In this document: in pieces, positions 1 to 8,695 of the stretch
How the letters are laid out: each line of letters opens with the position of its first letter
Position numbering within the stretch: position 1 is the first letter of the stretch
Assembly: GCA_964465065.1 (NCBI GenBank)
Contig: CAYXHZ010000022.1
Coordinates: forward strand, 1-47,423
DNA: 47,423 bases
Source: CAYMND01 sp964465065
GTDB lineage: Bacteria > Acidobacteriota > Aminicenantia > UBA2199
Direction: 5' to 3'
Program-made: the position numbers and the translations under genes
Notes under the pieces: model-generated
Seen by the model: only the letters and a program-made list of their open reading frames with translations
Databases searched by the model: none
Told to the model about the DNA's origin: nothing

Positions 1-758
1 GGGGCGCCCTGGTAGTAGCCCAGGATTTCGCCGTGGAACTCGTTGCCGCCGGAACGGGTGATGACGTTGATCACGCCGCCCAGCGAACCGCCGAATTCGG
101 CGTTGTAACCGGAGGCCTTGACCTGAACCTCTTCGACGAAGTCGAAGTTGACGCTCTGGCCGGCGGAACCGTTGACGATGCTGGTGGTGTCGACGCCGTC
201 GACGTAGTAGACGTTCTCGAGGCCCGAGGCGCCGTCGAAGGAGTTACCGGCCACCAGGGGTTCGTTCTGAACGCCGGGGATGGTGGTCAGCAGGGAGTCG
301 AAGTTGCGGCCCTTGGGCAGGCCCTGGAAGACTTCCTTGGTCAGGGTCTGGGTCTTGGCCGTCGACCTGACGTCAATCTGGGCGGCGACCGCCGACACGG
401 TGATCTGCTCGGTAACCTCGCCCATTTTCATGGGTACGTTGAGAGTGACAGTCTGTTCGGCGACCAGGTTGACGCCTTTCTGCACCACTGTCTGCATACC
501 CTGCAGGGTGAAGGTCAGGGTGTAGATGCCGGGAGGCAGGTTGAACAGTTTGTAGGCTCCGTTCTCGTCGGAGACGGCCGATGCCTTGCCGGGCATACGC
601 GGGCTGGTGGCTTCGATCAGGACACCGGGGATGCTGGATCCGTCCTCGAGCAGGACGGTGCCCATGATCTTGCCAGTCGTGGATTGAGCCATCAGTCCTC
701 CTGTAGCGAGCAGGAGACAGAGACTCAGCAGAGACACTTTTTTGCAAAAGTTTGTCAT
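1..758 (-). CDS. TonB-dependent receptor, Oar-like (N-terminal part; runs off left edge)
   Basis: Outer-membrane receptor of the TonB-dependent family, which imports or processes large substrates using TonB energy. About 252 residues are visible. They comprise a signal peptide (residues 1-25, ending LMAQ), a carboxypeptidase-regulatory-like beta-sandwich (about 28-110, with DENGAYKLFNLPPGIYTL), then the start of the plug domain (about 120 on, with NVYYVDGVDTT and GGVINVITRSGGNEFHG). The regulatory domain plus plug is the Oar/SusC-like arrangement common in Acidobacteriota, Myxococcota and Bacteroidota. The ATG at 756-758 has an AGGAGG ribosome site at 765-770. The frame is open to the window edge, so the barrel lies outside. 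The substrate cannot be told. Confidence 0.9.
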   Translation of the reverse strand, partial: MTNFCKKVSLLSLCLLLATGGLMAQSTTGKIMGTVLLEDGSSIPGVLIEATSPRMPGKASAVSDENGAYKLFNLPPGIYTLTFTLQGMQTVVQKGVNLVAEQTVTLNVPMKMGEVTEQITVSAVAAQIDVRSTAKTQTLTKEVFQGLPKGRNFDSLLTTIPGVQNEPLVAGNSFDGASGLENVYYVDGVDTTSIVNGSAGQSVNFDFVEEVQVKASGYNAEFGGSLGGVINVITRSGGNEFHGEILGYYQGA

Positions 759-1079
759 AAAAAACCTCCTTTTGGTTTTCTTTTGACAATTCTCATGCAA
801 AGCTCTTACCTTCTGGAGTTAAAAAGGCTCTGTGTGGGCAATATGGGATCAATGGTAGCAAAAGGCATGCAAATGTCTGCCGGAATGTATACGATGGTGG
901 CGTTAGGTCGCGTTTCAGGTGCGAAATGCGTCAAAAGCGAGGTGAAGGCTGCAAAAAATTGAATGATAAATCCAAATGTTTGGTGCGAAATCCGGCGTGT
1001 GCGGGATAAAGTGAATTATTCCTATGCCGGAGCAGGGCGGGGCGGGAGGTTTACTGGCTGGCGGACAGGTGCTATATGA
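759..1079. other. Intergenic region upstream of the TonB receptor gene
   Basis: This stretch separates the GWxTD gene from the receptor gene, both on the minus strand. It must hold the receptor promoter, since the receptor has a strong Shine-Dalgarno of its own. I see no convincing -35/-10 pair on the minus strand, no riboswitch-like fold and no credible gene. An open frame across it on the plus strand continues antisense to the receptor and lacks protein-like composition. Confidence 0.4.
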
Positions 1080-2003
1080 CTATTTTATTTTGACAGTCAG
1101 CGATTGTCCCTTCTGTTTCTTGTCGGTCTCGTTTTCCAGGTAGAGATCGGCCCGGTAACGGCCCGGAGCCAGATTGAGGGGCAGATTCAACACGATGAAA
1201 CCTTTTTCCTTCAAAAATTCCTCGGCGCTGATGCTGATGGCGATCGAATCCTTGAGCTCGGAAACTTTGCGGTTGTCTTTGTCGCTGATGGTCAGGGTAT
1301 AGCGGAAACGGGTACCGTAACTTTTATCGTTTGGGTTTTCCGTGAGCGCGAGGTTGCTGTGGGGGATCTGCGCCTGTAAAACGGTACGCCCGTTCTTTTC
1401 GCTCAGCGCCAGATTGAAATTTAAATCTTTGCCGTCGAGACCGAGGCCCTGGTGTTTGAGGTGCATCTGGGCCAGGTTGATCGCGTTCAGTTTCTGAGCG
1501 CTGCCGGTCGACAAGCGGTAGGTCCCTATACGTTCCTCGTCCTGGAAGACGACGGTGAAAAAGCCGTAGTACCAGATCTCGGTGGGAAAAGACCACAGCG
1601 AATAGCCGGTAGGGTAGACGTCGCGGCGATCGGGCTCGCCGATCAGGATGAAGATGCGGCCGCGGTCGCTGAGCCAGCCTTTGCTGCCCTCGTGGAAGAG
1701 ATGGTTGGCTTTTTCGATCCGGGTGTAATATTCATCCTTGTATTCGTTCTGCAGCGTGTCCGGATCGGGGTCGCGGACCCGCCAGAATTCTTCGATGAAG
1801 TTGGCGCGCTCCGCGGGCGGAAGAGTTTTAAATTGTTTTCTCTCCTTGCGGGTGATGATGTAGCGCACCTCGGACAGGAAATCGTCGGATTCCGGATCCA
1901 GTACGGTCTTGCGGTTGGCCGAACAGGAGCCGAAGCCCATTATCAATACCAGAACGGCAGTCAAAGCGATCGAACCTTTCATGATTTCTCTTGGTGTGCT
2001 CAT
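1080..2003 (-). CDS. GWxTD domain-containing lipoprotein
   Basis: Secreted protein of the GWxTD family, a domain of unknown biochemical role found mostly in Acidobacteriota and related anaerobes. The N-terminus has a hydrophobic signal ending GFGSC (Cys27), a plausible though not ideal lipobox, so the mature protein is probably lipid-anchored. The conserved block EEFWRVRDPDPDT (about 71-83) precedes GWLSDRGRIFILIGEPD (109-125), the family signature with S in place of T. The C-terminal half is beta-rich (about 190-307). An ATG at 2003 has GAGAGG six bases upstream. A second ATG at 1982 (MKGS) would give a tighter signal peptide and is a real alternative. It stands alone, with no operon partner on its strand. 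Confidence 0.85.
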   Translation of the reverse strand: MSTPREIMKGSIALTAVLVLIMGFGSCSANRKTVLDPESDDFLSEVRYIITRKERKQFKTLPPAERANFIEEFWRVRDPDPDTLQNEYKDEYYTRIEKANHLFHEGSKGWLSDRGRIFILIGEPDRRDVYPTGYSLWSFPTEIWYYGFFTVVFQDEERIGTYRLSTGSAQKLNAINLAQMHLKHQGLGLDGKDLNFNLALSEKNGRTVLQAQIPHSNLALTENPNDKSYGTRFRYTLTISDKDNRKVSELKDSIAISISAEEFLKEKGFIVLNLPLNLAPGRYRADLYLENETDKKQKGQSLTVKIK

Positions 2004-2254
2004 CCAGTACCTCTCATATATGATTAGATGATTATATACTGGAATCGGGTTTCATTTTCAAACCGCAATTGCACTTTTTGTCGGTTTTTGGACTGAGTGC
2101 TGCACTCATGGGATCGACTTGTTGGGCCGGATGACGTGGTATTGCCGATGACGGAGCTTTTTCAACGGACTTTCGGGCGGATCGGCGCGGGGGGTCAATG
2201 CCTGTGTATTTGGGATAAACGATACAATATCCGTAAAATTCTGCAGACAAACGG

Positions 2255-2284
2255 TTTAAAAAAGCTTGTAAAAAACAGTATAAT
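2255..2284 (+). promoter_or_regulatory. Candidate promoter for the M1 peptidase gene
   Basis: A perfect TATAAT lies at 2279-2284, with a weak -35-like TTTAAA at 2255-2260 (18-base spacer). The expected transcription start is about 2291, only three bases before the GTG start at 2294. The rest of the 2004-2293 gap shows no gene and no clear structure. Confidence 0.5.
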
Positions 2285-2293
2285 GTCTGTATT

Positions 2294-4699
2294 GTGATTA
2301 AAAAAATCGGCTGTTTGTTCATACTGATCCTGATTGCGGCTGCCGAACTCGAGGCGGATAATTTCGCGGCGCGTCTGCAACAACTGGTTGCCGACAGAAA
2401 CTGGCCGGGACTGGGAGAAATTTGCGCCGATACCAGCCACACCGGGATCGCCAGCTATTTTTCGGCGGCCAAAAGCATCGCCCTGACAGTCGACGGCGAT
2501 GGACAACTGAGTTACTTTTCCCGTTTTCCCGATTACGCCGAGATCGGCAAACTGCTGTATACGGCCAAAGAAAACAAGATCGGCGAACTGACCCTCAAAA
2601 AGGGCGTCAGCGCATTGAAATTCATCGAAGAGTACCTGTCCTACCGGGTCGACAACCTGTTGCTGCGCATGGGCGATGCCACGATCAGGCTCGATGAGGG
2701 GATCCTCTATCAGGCTTGGCCGCTCGGGAACTTTTTCGTTTTTGTCGGCGAGGGGTCCTTCAGCATCGAGCCGGGTGACGGCGAAGAGGTGCTGACCCTG
2801 AAAAACCTGACCGGAAAAGGCGAGCTGCGTTTCGACTTCCGGGAAGCGGGATTCATCGTCAACCCGGCCGATCTGAACCTGCGGGAGACCGTGGGCCGAC
2901 TGGCTCCGGAGCAGCTTCCCGCTCCGGCGCTTACCGTCGCCAGCCGTTTCCGGGAAGAATGGGGCCATGATGTCCCCATGCTCCAGGAGGCATGGTATCT
3001 GCCATTTCAAGAGGATTTCAGCGCGGGTATGCTGCGCCCCCTCGGCGGCGCCAGCGATACTGTGTACCGCTATGTCTACAATCCGACGGCCATCCCGGAC
3101 ACCACCCTGTTGCAGACTCCCCGCAACGTATTCCTGCTCTACTACAATGCCAAGGAAGGCATCAAGCTGGCCGCCGGTGCGGGCAACGAGTTGGAATCGA
3201 TGAACCTGCGGCTTCACTTCAACCCCCATACCGGGTACATCGCCGGTACCGCCCAGATGCATTTCCAGGAGGAGGGCGGCCACAAGTCCTTTGATCTGGC
3301 CGACGGTCTGATGGTTCGGGCCAACACGGAAGAAAGGGAACACTCGACCTACATCCTGGACGACATGTACCACCTCATCGGGGAAAAGATCAAAGATGTC
3401 ACCGTGTCCTATGCCGGGCGCCTGCTAAGCCGGAGCGATCTGGAAAAGCGCTTCCGTCAGCCGAGTACGGGGCTGATCAAGAGGCCGGCCGACTATTTCC
3501 TGGTGCTCAGCCGCGACCGCTCTTTCTATCCGAATCCCGGACTCCGTTTTTTCAAAAGCCGGGTCTTCGTCTCGCACCCGCAGGACATGATGTGCCTGGT
3601 GTCCGGGGAGATGAAATCCACCCGCATCGACAAGGGCCTGGTCAAATCGGTCTTCGAAAGCGCCGCGCTCAAGGACCTCGTGCTGGTCTGCGGCCGGTTC
3701 GAGTACCGGGAGAAGGTTCCGGGAAAGATTCCCATCAAGCTCTACGCCGCCAAAGACCTGAACCTGAACGAGTATTTCAAGAAGGGCGACATCCAGAACC
3801 TGTTCGCCTTTCTGCTCGACCGCTACCCGGCCCTGCCCATCTCCGAATTGAACCTGCTGCTCAGTCGCGGCACCGATTACGGCGGTATCAGTCACCCCGG
3901 ACTGATTCACTTCAACGTGGTGCAAACCCTGTTCAAGGACGATTCCGTCATTTTACGCCGGGTCAGGTCGGAGAGTCCGGTGGTTTTCGACGATATCAAC
4001 AAGGACAATCTGATCCACGAGCTGTCGCATCAGTGGTGGGGCGGTATCGTTTCCTGGAAAAACTATCAGGATCAGTGGATCACCGAAGGCCTGGCTCAGT
4101 TCTCCACCTTGTTCTACCTGCAGAAGACTTTGCCGGAGAAGGCTTTCCTGCGCGTTCTCGACGATGTCCGGCGCTGGGTGACCCGCAAGGCCGACCAGGG
4201 GCCGATGGTCTACGGACAGCGGATCCTCAACCTGGGCAACGACCTGGACGCTTTTCAAAGCATCGTGTACAACAAGGGCGCCTTGCTGTTCATGATGTTC
4301 AAGGACATGCTGGGCGAACAGGCGTTCCTGGAACGCATTGCCGCTCTGGTCGAGAATTACCGTTATCAGAACCTGTCGTCGGCCCATTTCATCCGCATCA
4401 TGGCCGGCAACAATCCTTTGTATTTGCGCTTTTTCAACAAATGGGTCTTTTCCCGGATCATTCCGACGGTTCATTACCGACTCGGCAGCCAGGGCAGACT
4501 GATCCGCATCCAGCTCCGTCAGGACGGCAGCGATTTCGTGTTCCCCTTGCAGTTGACGCTCAGGACCAATGCCGGGACCGAGAGCCATACCATTCTGGTC
4601 GCTGAAACGGAACAGACTCTGGAGCTCAGCGCGGGCGCAGACATTCAGTCCGCCAGTCTGAACACCCGCTTCAGTCCGGTCCGGCTGGAAAAGGACTGA
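2294..4699 (+). CDS. Secreted M1-family (gluzincin) metallopeptidase
   Basis: Zinc peptidase of the M1/gluzincin clan, exported by an N-terminal signal (residues 1 to about 22). The zinc site is complete: H575-E-L-S-H579, then 18 residues, then E598 in WITEGLAQF, which is the exact M1 HEXXH-X18-E spacing. Y659 in VYNKGALLF matches the catalytic Tyr region. The usual GxMEN exopeptidase motif is replaced around 530-539 by GGISHPGLIH, so aminopeptidase specificity is uncertain. The first 350 residues are not recognisable. The start is GTG at 2294, because an upstream ATG (2283) hits a stop at once. There is no Shine-Dalgarno before the GTG. The gene ends 16 bases from a convergent gene, and a small inverted repeat (AGACG/CGTCT, 4704-4717) lies between. 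Confidence 0.88.
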   Translation: MIKKIGCLFILILIAAAELEADNFAARLQQLVADRNWPGLGEICADTSHTGIASYFSAAKSIALTVDGDGQLSYFSRFPDYAEIGKLLYTAKENKIGELTLKKGVSALKFIEEYLSYRVDNLLLRMGDATIRLDEGILYQAWPLGNFFVFVGEGSFSIEPGDGEEVLTLKNLTGKGELRFDFREAGFIVNPADLNLRETVGRLAPEQLPAPALTVASRFREEWGHDVPMLQEAWYLPFQEDFSAGMLRPLGGASDTVYRYVYNPTAIPDTTLLQTPRNVFLLYYNAKEGIKLAAGAGNELESMNLRLHFNPHTGYIAGTAQMHFQEEGGHKSFDLADGLMVRANTEEREHSTYILDDMYHLIGEKIKDVTVSYAGRLLSRSDLEKRFRQPSTGLIKRPADYFLVLSRDRSFYPNPGLRFFKSRVFVSHPQDMMCLVSGEMKSTRIDKGLVKSVFESAALKDLVLVCGRFEYREKVPGKIPIKLYAAKDLNLNEYFKKGDIQNLFAFLLDRYPALPISELNLLLSRGTDYGGISHPGLIHFNVVQTLFKDDSVILRRVRSESPVVFDDINKDNLIHELSHQWWGGIVSWKNYQDQWITEGLAQFSTLFYLQKTLPEKAFLRVLDDVRRWVTRKADQGPMVYGQRILNLGNDLDAFQSIVYNKGALLFMMFKDMLGEQAFLERIAALVENYRYQNLSSAHFIRIMAGNNPLYLRFFNKWVFSRIIPTVHYRLGSQGRLIRIQLRQDGSDFVFPLQLTLRTNAGTESHTILVAETEQTLELSAGADIQSASLNTRFSPVRLEKD

Positions 4700-4715
4700 G
4701 CGGAGACGGTCCCGT

Positions 4716-5372
4716 CTAGAATTTCAGATCGAATCCGGTATTGAAGATGTGGTAGGGATCCTTGCCCTTGTTGCCCTGGTAGATGTAGTTGACGGCCCAG
4801 TCGAACTGTTTGTTCAGCGGTACGGTCAGACCGGCGTATATGCGGTTGCTGCTGAACTCGCTTTTCTTGGCGTTGTAGAAGGGCTCGATGGCCAGGAAGG
4901 GCTTGACGCTCAGTTTGCCGATGACCATGCTGTGCACCAGGCGCAGACGCAGGCGCAGGCGCAGGTGGTCGTCGGAAAGGTCGTTCTCGTAGATGCGGAT
5001 TTCACCCCGCAATCTGGCGTCCAGGTTCCAGCCTTTGGCCAGGGAGGTTTTCCAACCCGTTTCCAGGCTGTAGCGGTTTTCCTGCAGGTCGGCGCTGCTC
5101 CTGTGGGTGGTTTCCCGCAGGTAGGCGAAGCCGACGGTGAAGTGGCTGCCGAGGGCGTAGCTCAGGCCGCCGCTCCAGTTGCTCAGGTAGGCATCGCTCA
5201 GGGTCAGCTCGTTGTGGCGGATCTCCTGGGTGAATTTGAAGCTGAGCTTGGGTGAAATGGTGAGCGAGAGCGAGTTGTTGAGCCAACCCTGTTCGTCGGC
5301 CAGGACCGTCTGCAGCGTGACGGGCAGCAACAATGCGATCAGGCACATTTTTTTCAGCGATTTCATATCCAT
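4716..5372 (-). CDS. DUF2490-like outer-membrane beta-barrel protein
   Basis: A 218-residue exported protein with a clear signal peptide (MKSLKKMCLIALLLPVTLQTVLA). It then shows alternating hydrophobic/polar beta-strands throughout and ends in a C-terminal Phe (GFDLKF), typical of BAM-inserted barrels. The pattern WLNNSLSLTISPKLSFKFTQ, then repeated strands with N/R-rich turns, resembles the DUF2490 family. Function is unknown. The start at 5372 has AAGGAAGG just upstream; an in-frame ATG two codons on is less well placed. The gene is convergent with the M1 peptidase gene. Confidence 0.75.
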   Translation of the reverse strand: MDMKSLKKMCLIALLLPVTLQTVLADEQGWLNNSLSLTISPKLSFKFTQEIRHNELTLSDAYLSNWSGGLSYALGSHFTVGFAYLRETTHRSSADLQENRYSLETGWKTSLAKGWNLDARLRGEIRIYENDLSDDHLRLRLRLRLVHSMVIGKLSVKPFLAIEPFYNAKKSEFSSNRIYAGLTVPLNKQFDWAVNYIYQGNKGKDPYHIFNTGFDLKF

Positions 5373-5514
5373 TGCGACCTTCCTTGACGGGGAAAAGCCT
5401 TCCCCGAACCTTTAGGCTACAATCATACTACAATAGTAATCTGCATGCCAATGGTACCACACAACCCGGACATGCCTGTCGCAGGTTATCGCTTAGAATA
5501 TAGTGTGGAAAATG

Positions 5515-5679
5515 CTATTTGACAGCTGGTTTGTGCGGATCGCTCTCTTCTCCGGGAAACAGCTTCTGGATCAGAATCAGCAAAAAGAAGAAGAGCAGCA
5601 TGAAGGCGAACAGGGCCAGCATGCTTTTGCCGGTGACATCCAGGGCCATATAGAAATTTTTCATGATGGTTTCGGACAT
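5515..5679 (-). CDS. Small single-helix membrane protein, third gene of the decarboxylase beta-subunit operon
   Basis: A 54-residue protein with one long hydrophobic helix (about residues 19-37) and a charged tail ending HKPAVK. Its ATG (5677-5679) has GAGGAGG upstream. It begins 10 bases after the beta-subunit stop, so it is almost surely co-transcribed. By position and architecture it resembles the short one-helix gamma-type (OadG-like) subunits that assemble with sodium-pump decarboxylases. I see no diagnostic motif, so that role is inferred from context. Confidence 0.7.
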   Translation of the reverse strand: MSETIMKNFYMALDVTGKSMLALFAFMLLFFFLLILIQKLFPGEESDPHKPAVK

Positions 5680-5689
5680 GTCGGCCTCC

Positions 5690-6802
5690 TCAATGAACCA
5701 GCGACAGAATCAGTCCGCCGGCCAGCACCGAACCGATCTGACCGGCCACGTTGGCGCTGATGGCGTGCATTAGCAGAAAGTTGCTGGGGTCTTCCTTGAT
5801 GCCCATGGTGTGGATGACGCGGGCCGACATCGGAAAGGCCGAGATGCCGCAGGCGCCGACCATGGGGTTGATCTTGTGCTTGAGAAACAGGTTGAAAAAC
5901 TTGGCGAACAGTACGCCGCCGGCGGTGTCGAAGATGAAGGCCACCAGACCCATGGCGATGATCAGCAGCGTGGTCGGCTGCAGGAATTTCTCGGCGGTCA
6001 TCGTCGAGGCGATGGTGATGCCCAGGAGCAGGGTGACCAGGCTGGCCAGTTCGTTCTGGGCGGCCAGGGACAGCTTGTTGAGCACGCCGCATTCGCGAAT
6101 CAGGTTGCCAAACATCAGAAAGCCGATCAGCGAGGTCGATATCGGGGCGATCAGACCGGCCAGGATGGTGACCAGGATCGGAAACAGGATCAGGGTGGTG
6201 CGGGACACCGGTTTGGCCTTCTTGGTTTCCATTTTCATGCGCCGTTCGGTCTTGCTGGTCAACAGTTTGATGACCGGCGGCTGGATGATGGGCACCAGGG
6301 CCATGTAGGAGTAGGCGGCCACCGAAATGGGGCCGAGCAGGTTCTGGGCGAACTGCGAGGCCACGTAGATCGAAGTCGGACCGTCGGCGCTGCCGATGAT
6401 CCCGATCGAGGCCGCTTCCTTGAGGTCGAAGCCGAACAGTGTGGCGGCCAGCATGGTGAAGAAGATGCCGAACTGGGCGGCGGCGCCGAAGAGCAGCAGG
6501 ATCGGTTTGCGGAACAGGGGGCTGAAATCGATCATGGCGCCGATGGCGATGAAAATCAGCAGCGGGAAGATTTCGGTCAGGATGCCGGTGCGGAAGAAGA
6601 TGGACAGAACCCCTTCCAGATCGGGACTGTCGAGCACCGAACTGTAGGGAATGTTGACCAGGATGGCGCCAAAGCCGATGGGCAGCAGCAGGTTGGGTTC
6701 ATACTCTTTCTTGATGGCCAGAAAGATCAGAATACCCCCGATGATGATCATCAGGATCTGTTTCAGGGTTATGGCCGTCAAACCGATGAATAATCCGTTC
6801 AT
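5690..6802 (-). CDS. mmdB: Sodium ion-translocating decarboxylase beta subunit (OadB/MmdB/GcdB family)
   Basis: Integral membrane subunit (370 residues) that decarboxylates carboxybiotin and couples this to Na+ export. Many hydrophobic segments are visible, with family motifs: IGFGAILVNIP near residue 50, IFIAIGAMIDFSPLF, SIGIIGSADGPTSIYVAS (the conserved region holding the Na+-binding acidic residue), and GACGISAFPMSARV near the C-terminus. The ATG at 6800-6802 has AAGGAG upstream and overlaps the preceding stop as TGATG, implying translational coupling. It is divergent from mmdA and the biotin carrier, which supply its substrate. The same fold serves oxaloacetate and glutaconyl-CoA decarboxylases. 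The methylmalonyl-CoA assignment rests on the carboxyltransferase across the divergent promoter. Confidence 0.92.
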   Translation of the reverse strand: MNGLFIGLTAITLKQILMIIIGGILIFLAIKKEYEPNLLLPIGFGAILVNIPYSSVLDSPDLEGVLSIFFRTGILTEIFPLLIFIAIGAMIDFSPLFRKPILLLFGAAAQFGIFFTMLAATLFGFDLKEAASIGIIGSADGPTSIYVASQFAQNLLGPISVAAYSYMALVPIIQPPVIKLLTSKTERRMKMETKKAKPVSRTTLILFPILVTILAGLIAPISTSLIGFLMFGNLIRECGVLNKLSLAAQNELASLVTLLLGITIASTMTAEKFLQPTTLLIIAMGLVAFIFDTAGGVLFAKFFNLFLKHKINPMVGACGISAFPMSARVIHTMGIKEDPSNFLLMHAISANVAGQIGSVLAGGLILSLVH

Positions 6803-6936
6803 CAAGCTTCTCCTTGCTGTGACTGCAGTGCGGACAGGTCCTCTTTCCGAGGGAACAGCAGAGATAATACCACGGAAGCCAGCAGGATGAAAGCGATGGC
6901 GGCCAGCGCCCAGCCGATCGGATGGCCATCGGGCAT
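6802..6936 (-). CDS. Small membrane subunit, OadG-like, first gene of the beta-subunit operon
   Basis: A 44-residue protein with one transmembrane helix (GWALAAIAFILLASVVLSLLF) followed by a charged tail (PRKEDLSALQSQQGEA). This is the layout of gamma subunits of sodium-pump decarboxylases. Its stop overlaps the beta-subunit start (TGATG). The ATG at 6936 is preceded by a weak AGGCGG. A TTG at 6990 would add 18 residues of unlikely sequence. It is too short for confident family assignment. Confidence 0.6.
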   Translation of the reverse strand: MPDGHPIGWALAAIAFILLASVVLSLLFPRKEDLSALQSQQGEA

Positions 6937-7067
6937 TCGGCCGCCGCCTGATTGCCAAGAAGCGGGAATATGTGCTGAAATTGGAAGCAAAGGACATGGC
7001 TATGCTGAAAAATAATTTTCAAATTTCTTTTATGTGTAGATATATTTCTGTGGTGTATTGGCGCGTG

Positions 7068-7096
7068 TTGACGAAAAGACCGCTAAGTGTTAAAAA
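7068..7096 (+). promoter_or_regulatory. Candidate promoter for mmdA operon
   Basis: TTGACG at 7068-7073, then 17 bases, then an A/T-rich TAAAAA at 7091-7096. It sits in the 194-base divergent gap between the two decarboxylase half-operons. The -10 is poor, so the call is weak. The region is notably A/T-rich compared with its surroundings. Confidence 0.35.
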
Positions 7097-7130
7097 ATAA
7101 TGAACACACTTACCTGATTCCGGAGGATAT

Positions 7131-8681
7131 ATGACCCAGGAAAAGAAATTACTGGATTTGATGAGCCGTAAAGAGAAAGGCCGTCTGGCCGGCGGTGAGA
7201 AAAGGGTTGCCAGCCAGCACGAGAAGGGCAAGTACACGGCGCGGGAACGGGTCGAAAAAATACTGGATGCCGGCAGTTTCGTCGAGTTCGACATGTTCGT
7301 CACCCACCGCTGCAACGAATTCGAGATGCAGAAGAACCAGCCCCTGACCGACGGCGTCATCACCGGGTACGGGACCATCCAGGGCCGTCTGGTGTTCATA
7401 TTTTCCCAGGATTTCACCATCTTCGGCGGCTCGCTGTCCAAGGCCTACGCCGAGAAGATCGTCAAGGTCATGGAGACGGCGGCCAAGGTCGGCGCCCCGG
7501 TCATCGGCATCAACGATTCCGGCGGCGCGCGCATCCAGGAGGGGGTCGATTCCCTGGCCGGTTACGCCGACATTTTCCTGCTCAACGTACTCTATTCCGG
7601 AGTGGTGCCGCAGATCTCGCTGATTCTGGGGCCCTGCGCCGGCGGCGCAGTCTATTCCCCGGCCATCACCGATTTCGTGCTCATGGTCGATCGCAACGCC
7701 TACATGTTCCTGACCGGTCCCAAGGTCGTCAAACAGGTGACCCAGGAGGACGTGACGACCGATCAGTTGGGCGGTTCCGGGGTGCATGCCAGCAAGAGCG
7801 GCGTGGCCCACCTGACCTACCCCAGCGAGGAGGCCTGCTTTGACGGTTTGCGTCAGCTCTTGTCCTACCTTCCCCAGAACAACACGACCCAGACGCCGGC
7901 CCGGACCAGCCAGGACCCGATCGACCGCATGGAGGCCCGCCTCAACGAGATCGTTCCCGACAATTCCAACAAGCCCTACAACATGAAAGACATCATAACC
8001 CTGGTGGTCGACGACCGGGAGTTTTTCGAAACCCAACCGCTGTTCGCAGCCAACATCATCACCGGTTTCGCCCGTCTCAACGGCCGTTCGGTGGGGATCG
8101 TGGCCAATCAACCCAGCGTCATGGCCGGTGTCCTGGACAACTCGGCCTCCATCAAGGCGGCCCGCTTCGTCCGCTTCTGCGACGCATTCAATATCCCGCT
8201 GATCGTATTCGAAGACGTGCCCGGCTTCATGCCCGGTACCGCCCAGGAATACAACGGCATCATCCGCAACGGCGCCAAGCTCCTGTACGCCTTCGCCGAA
8301 GCCACGGTGCCCAAGATCACGGTCATCATCCGCAAGGCCTACGGCGGAGCCTACTGCGTCATGAGCTCCAAGCACATCCGCGGCGATGTCAACCTGGCCT
8401 GGCCCAGCGCCGAGATCGCGGTCATGGGCTCGGACGGCGCCGTCGAGATCATCTACAGCGAAGAACTCAAGGCGGCCGGAGGCAGTGACCAGAAGAAGGC
8501 GGAACTGAAAGAGAAGTACAACGAGCTGTTCGCCAACCCCTACAACGCGGCCAGAAAAGGTTATATCGACGACGTGATCGAACCGGTCAGCACCCGGTTG
8601 CGCCTCATCAAGGACCTGGAGATGCTGGCCTGCAAGCGTGATGCCAATCCGCCCAAGAAACACGGCAACATCCCCTTGTGA
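7131..8681 (+). CDS. mmdA: Acyl-CoA carboxylase/decarboxylase carboxyltransferase (methylmalonyl-CoA decarboxylase alpha type)
   Basis: Cytoplasmic carboxyltransferase (516 residues) that moves CO2 between an acyl-CoA, most likely methylmalonyl-CoA/propionyl-CoA, and biotin on the carrier. The two crotonase-like halves are plain. The N-terminal half has VIGINDSGGARIQEGVDSL and GPCAGGAVYSPAITDF. The C-terminal half has FEDVPGFMPGTAQEYNGIIR, IRKAYGGAYCVMSSKH and WPSAEIAVMGSDGAVEI. These are the PccB/MmdA signatures with their oxyanion-hole glycines. ATG at 7131 has GGAGG upstream. Its neighbours (small subunit, biotin carrier, and divergent Na+-pump beta subunit) favour a Na+-pumping methylmalonyl-CoA decarboxylase over a biosynthetic propionyl-CoA carboxylase. 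No biotin carboxylase gene is present. Confidence 0.93.
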   Translation: MTQEKKLLDLMSRKEKGRLAGGEKRVASQHEKGKYTARERVEKILDAGSFVEFDMFVTHRCNEFEMQKNQPLTDGVITGYGTIQGRLVFIFSQDFTIFGGSLSKAYAEKIVKVMETAAKVGAPVIGINDSGGARIQEGVDSLAGYADIFLLNVLYSGVVPQISLILGPCAGGAVYSPAITDFVLMVDRNAYMFLTGPKVVKQVTQEDVTTDQLGGSGVHASKSGVAHLTYPSEEACFDGLRQLLSYLPQNNTTQTPARTSQDPIDRMEARLNEIVPDNSNKPYNMKDIITLVVDDREFFETQPLFAANIITGFARLNGRSVGIVANQPSVMAGVLDNSASIKAARFVRFCDAFNIPLIVFEDVPGFMPGTAQEYNGIIRNGAKLLYAFAEATVPKITVIIRKAYGGAYCVMSSKHIRGDVNLAWPSAEIAVMGSDGAVEIIYSEELKAAGGSDQKKAELKEKYNELFANPYNAARKGYIDDVIEPVSTRLRLIKDLEMLACKRDANPPKKHGNIPL

Positions 8682-8695
8682 TTCAGGAGAAGAAA

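Noticed and set aside
7149..8663. Long minus-strand frame (504 codons) opposite mmdA
   Set aside because: The plus-strand gene is an unmistakable carboxyltransferase. The antisense frame has no start signal or protein-like motifs.
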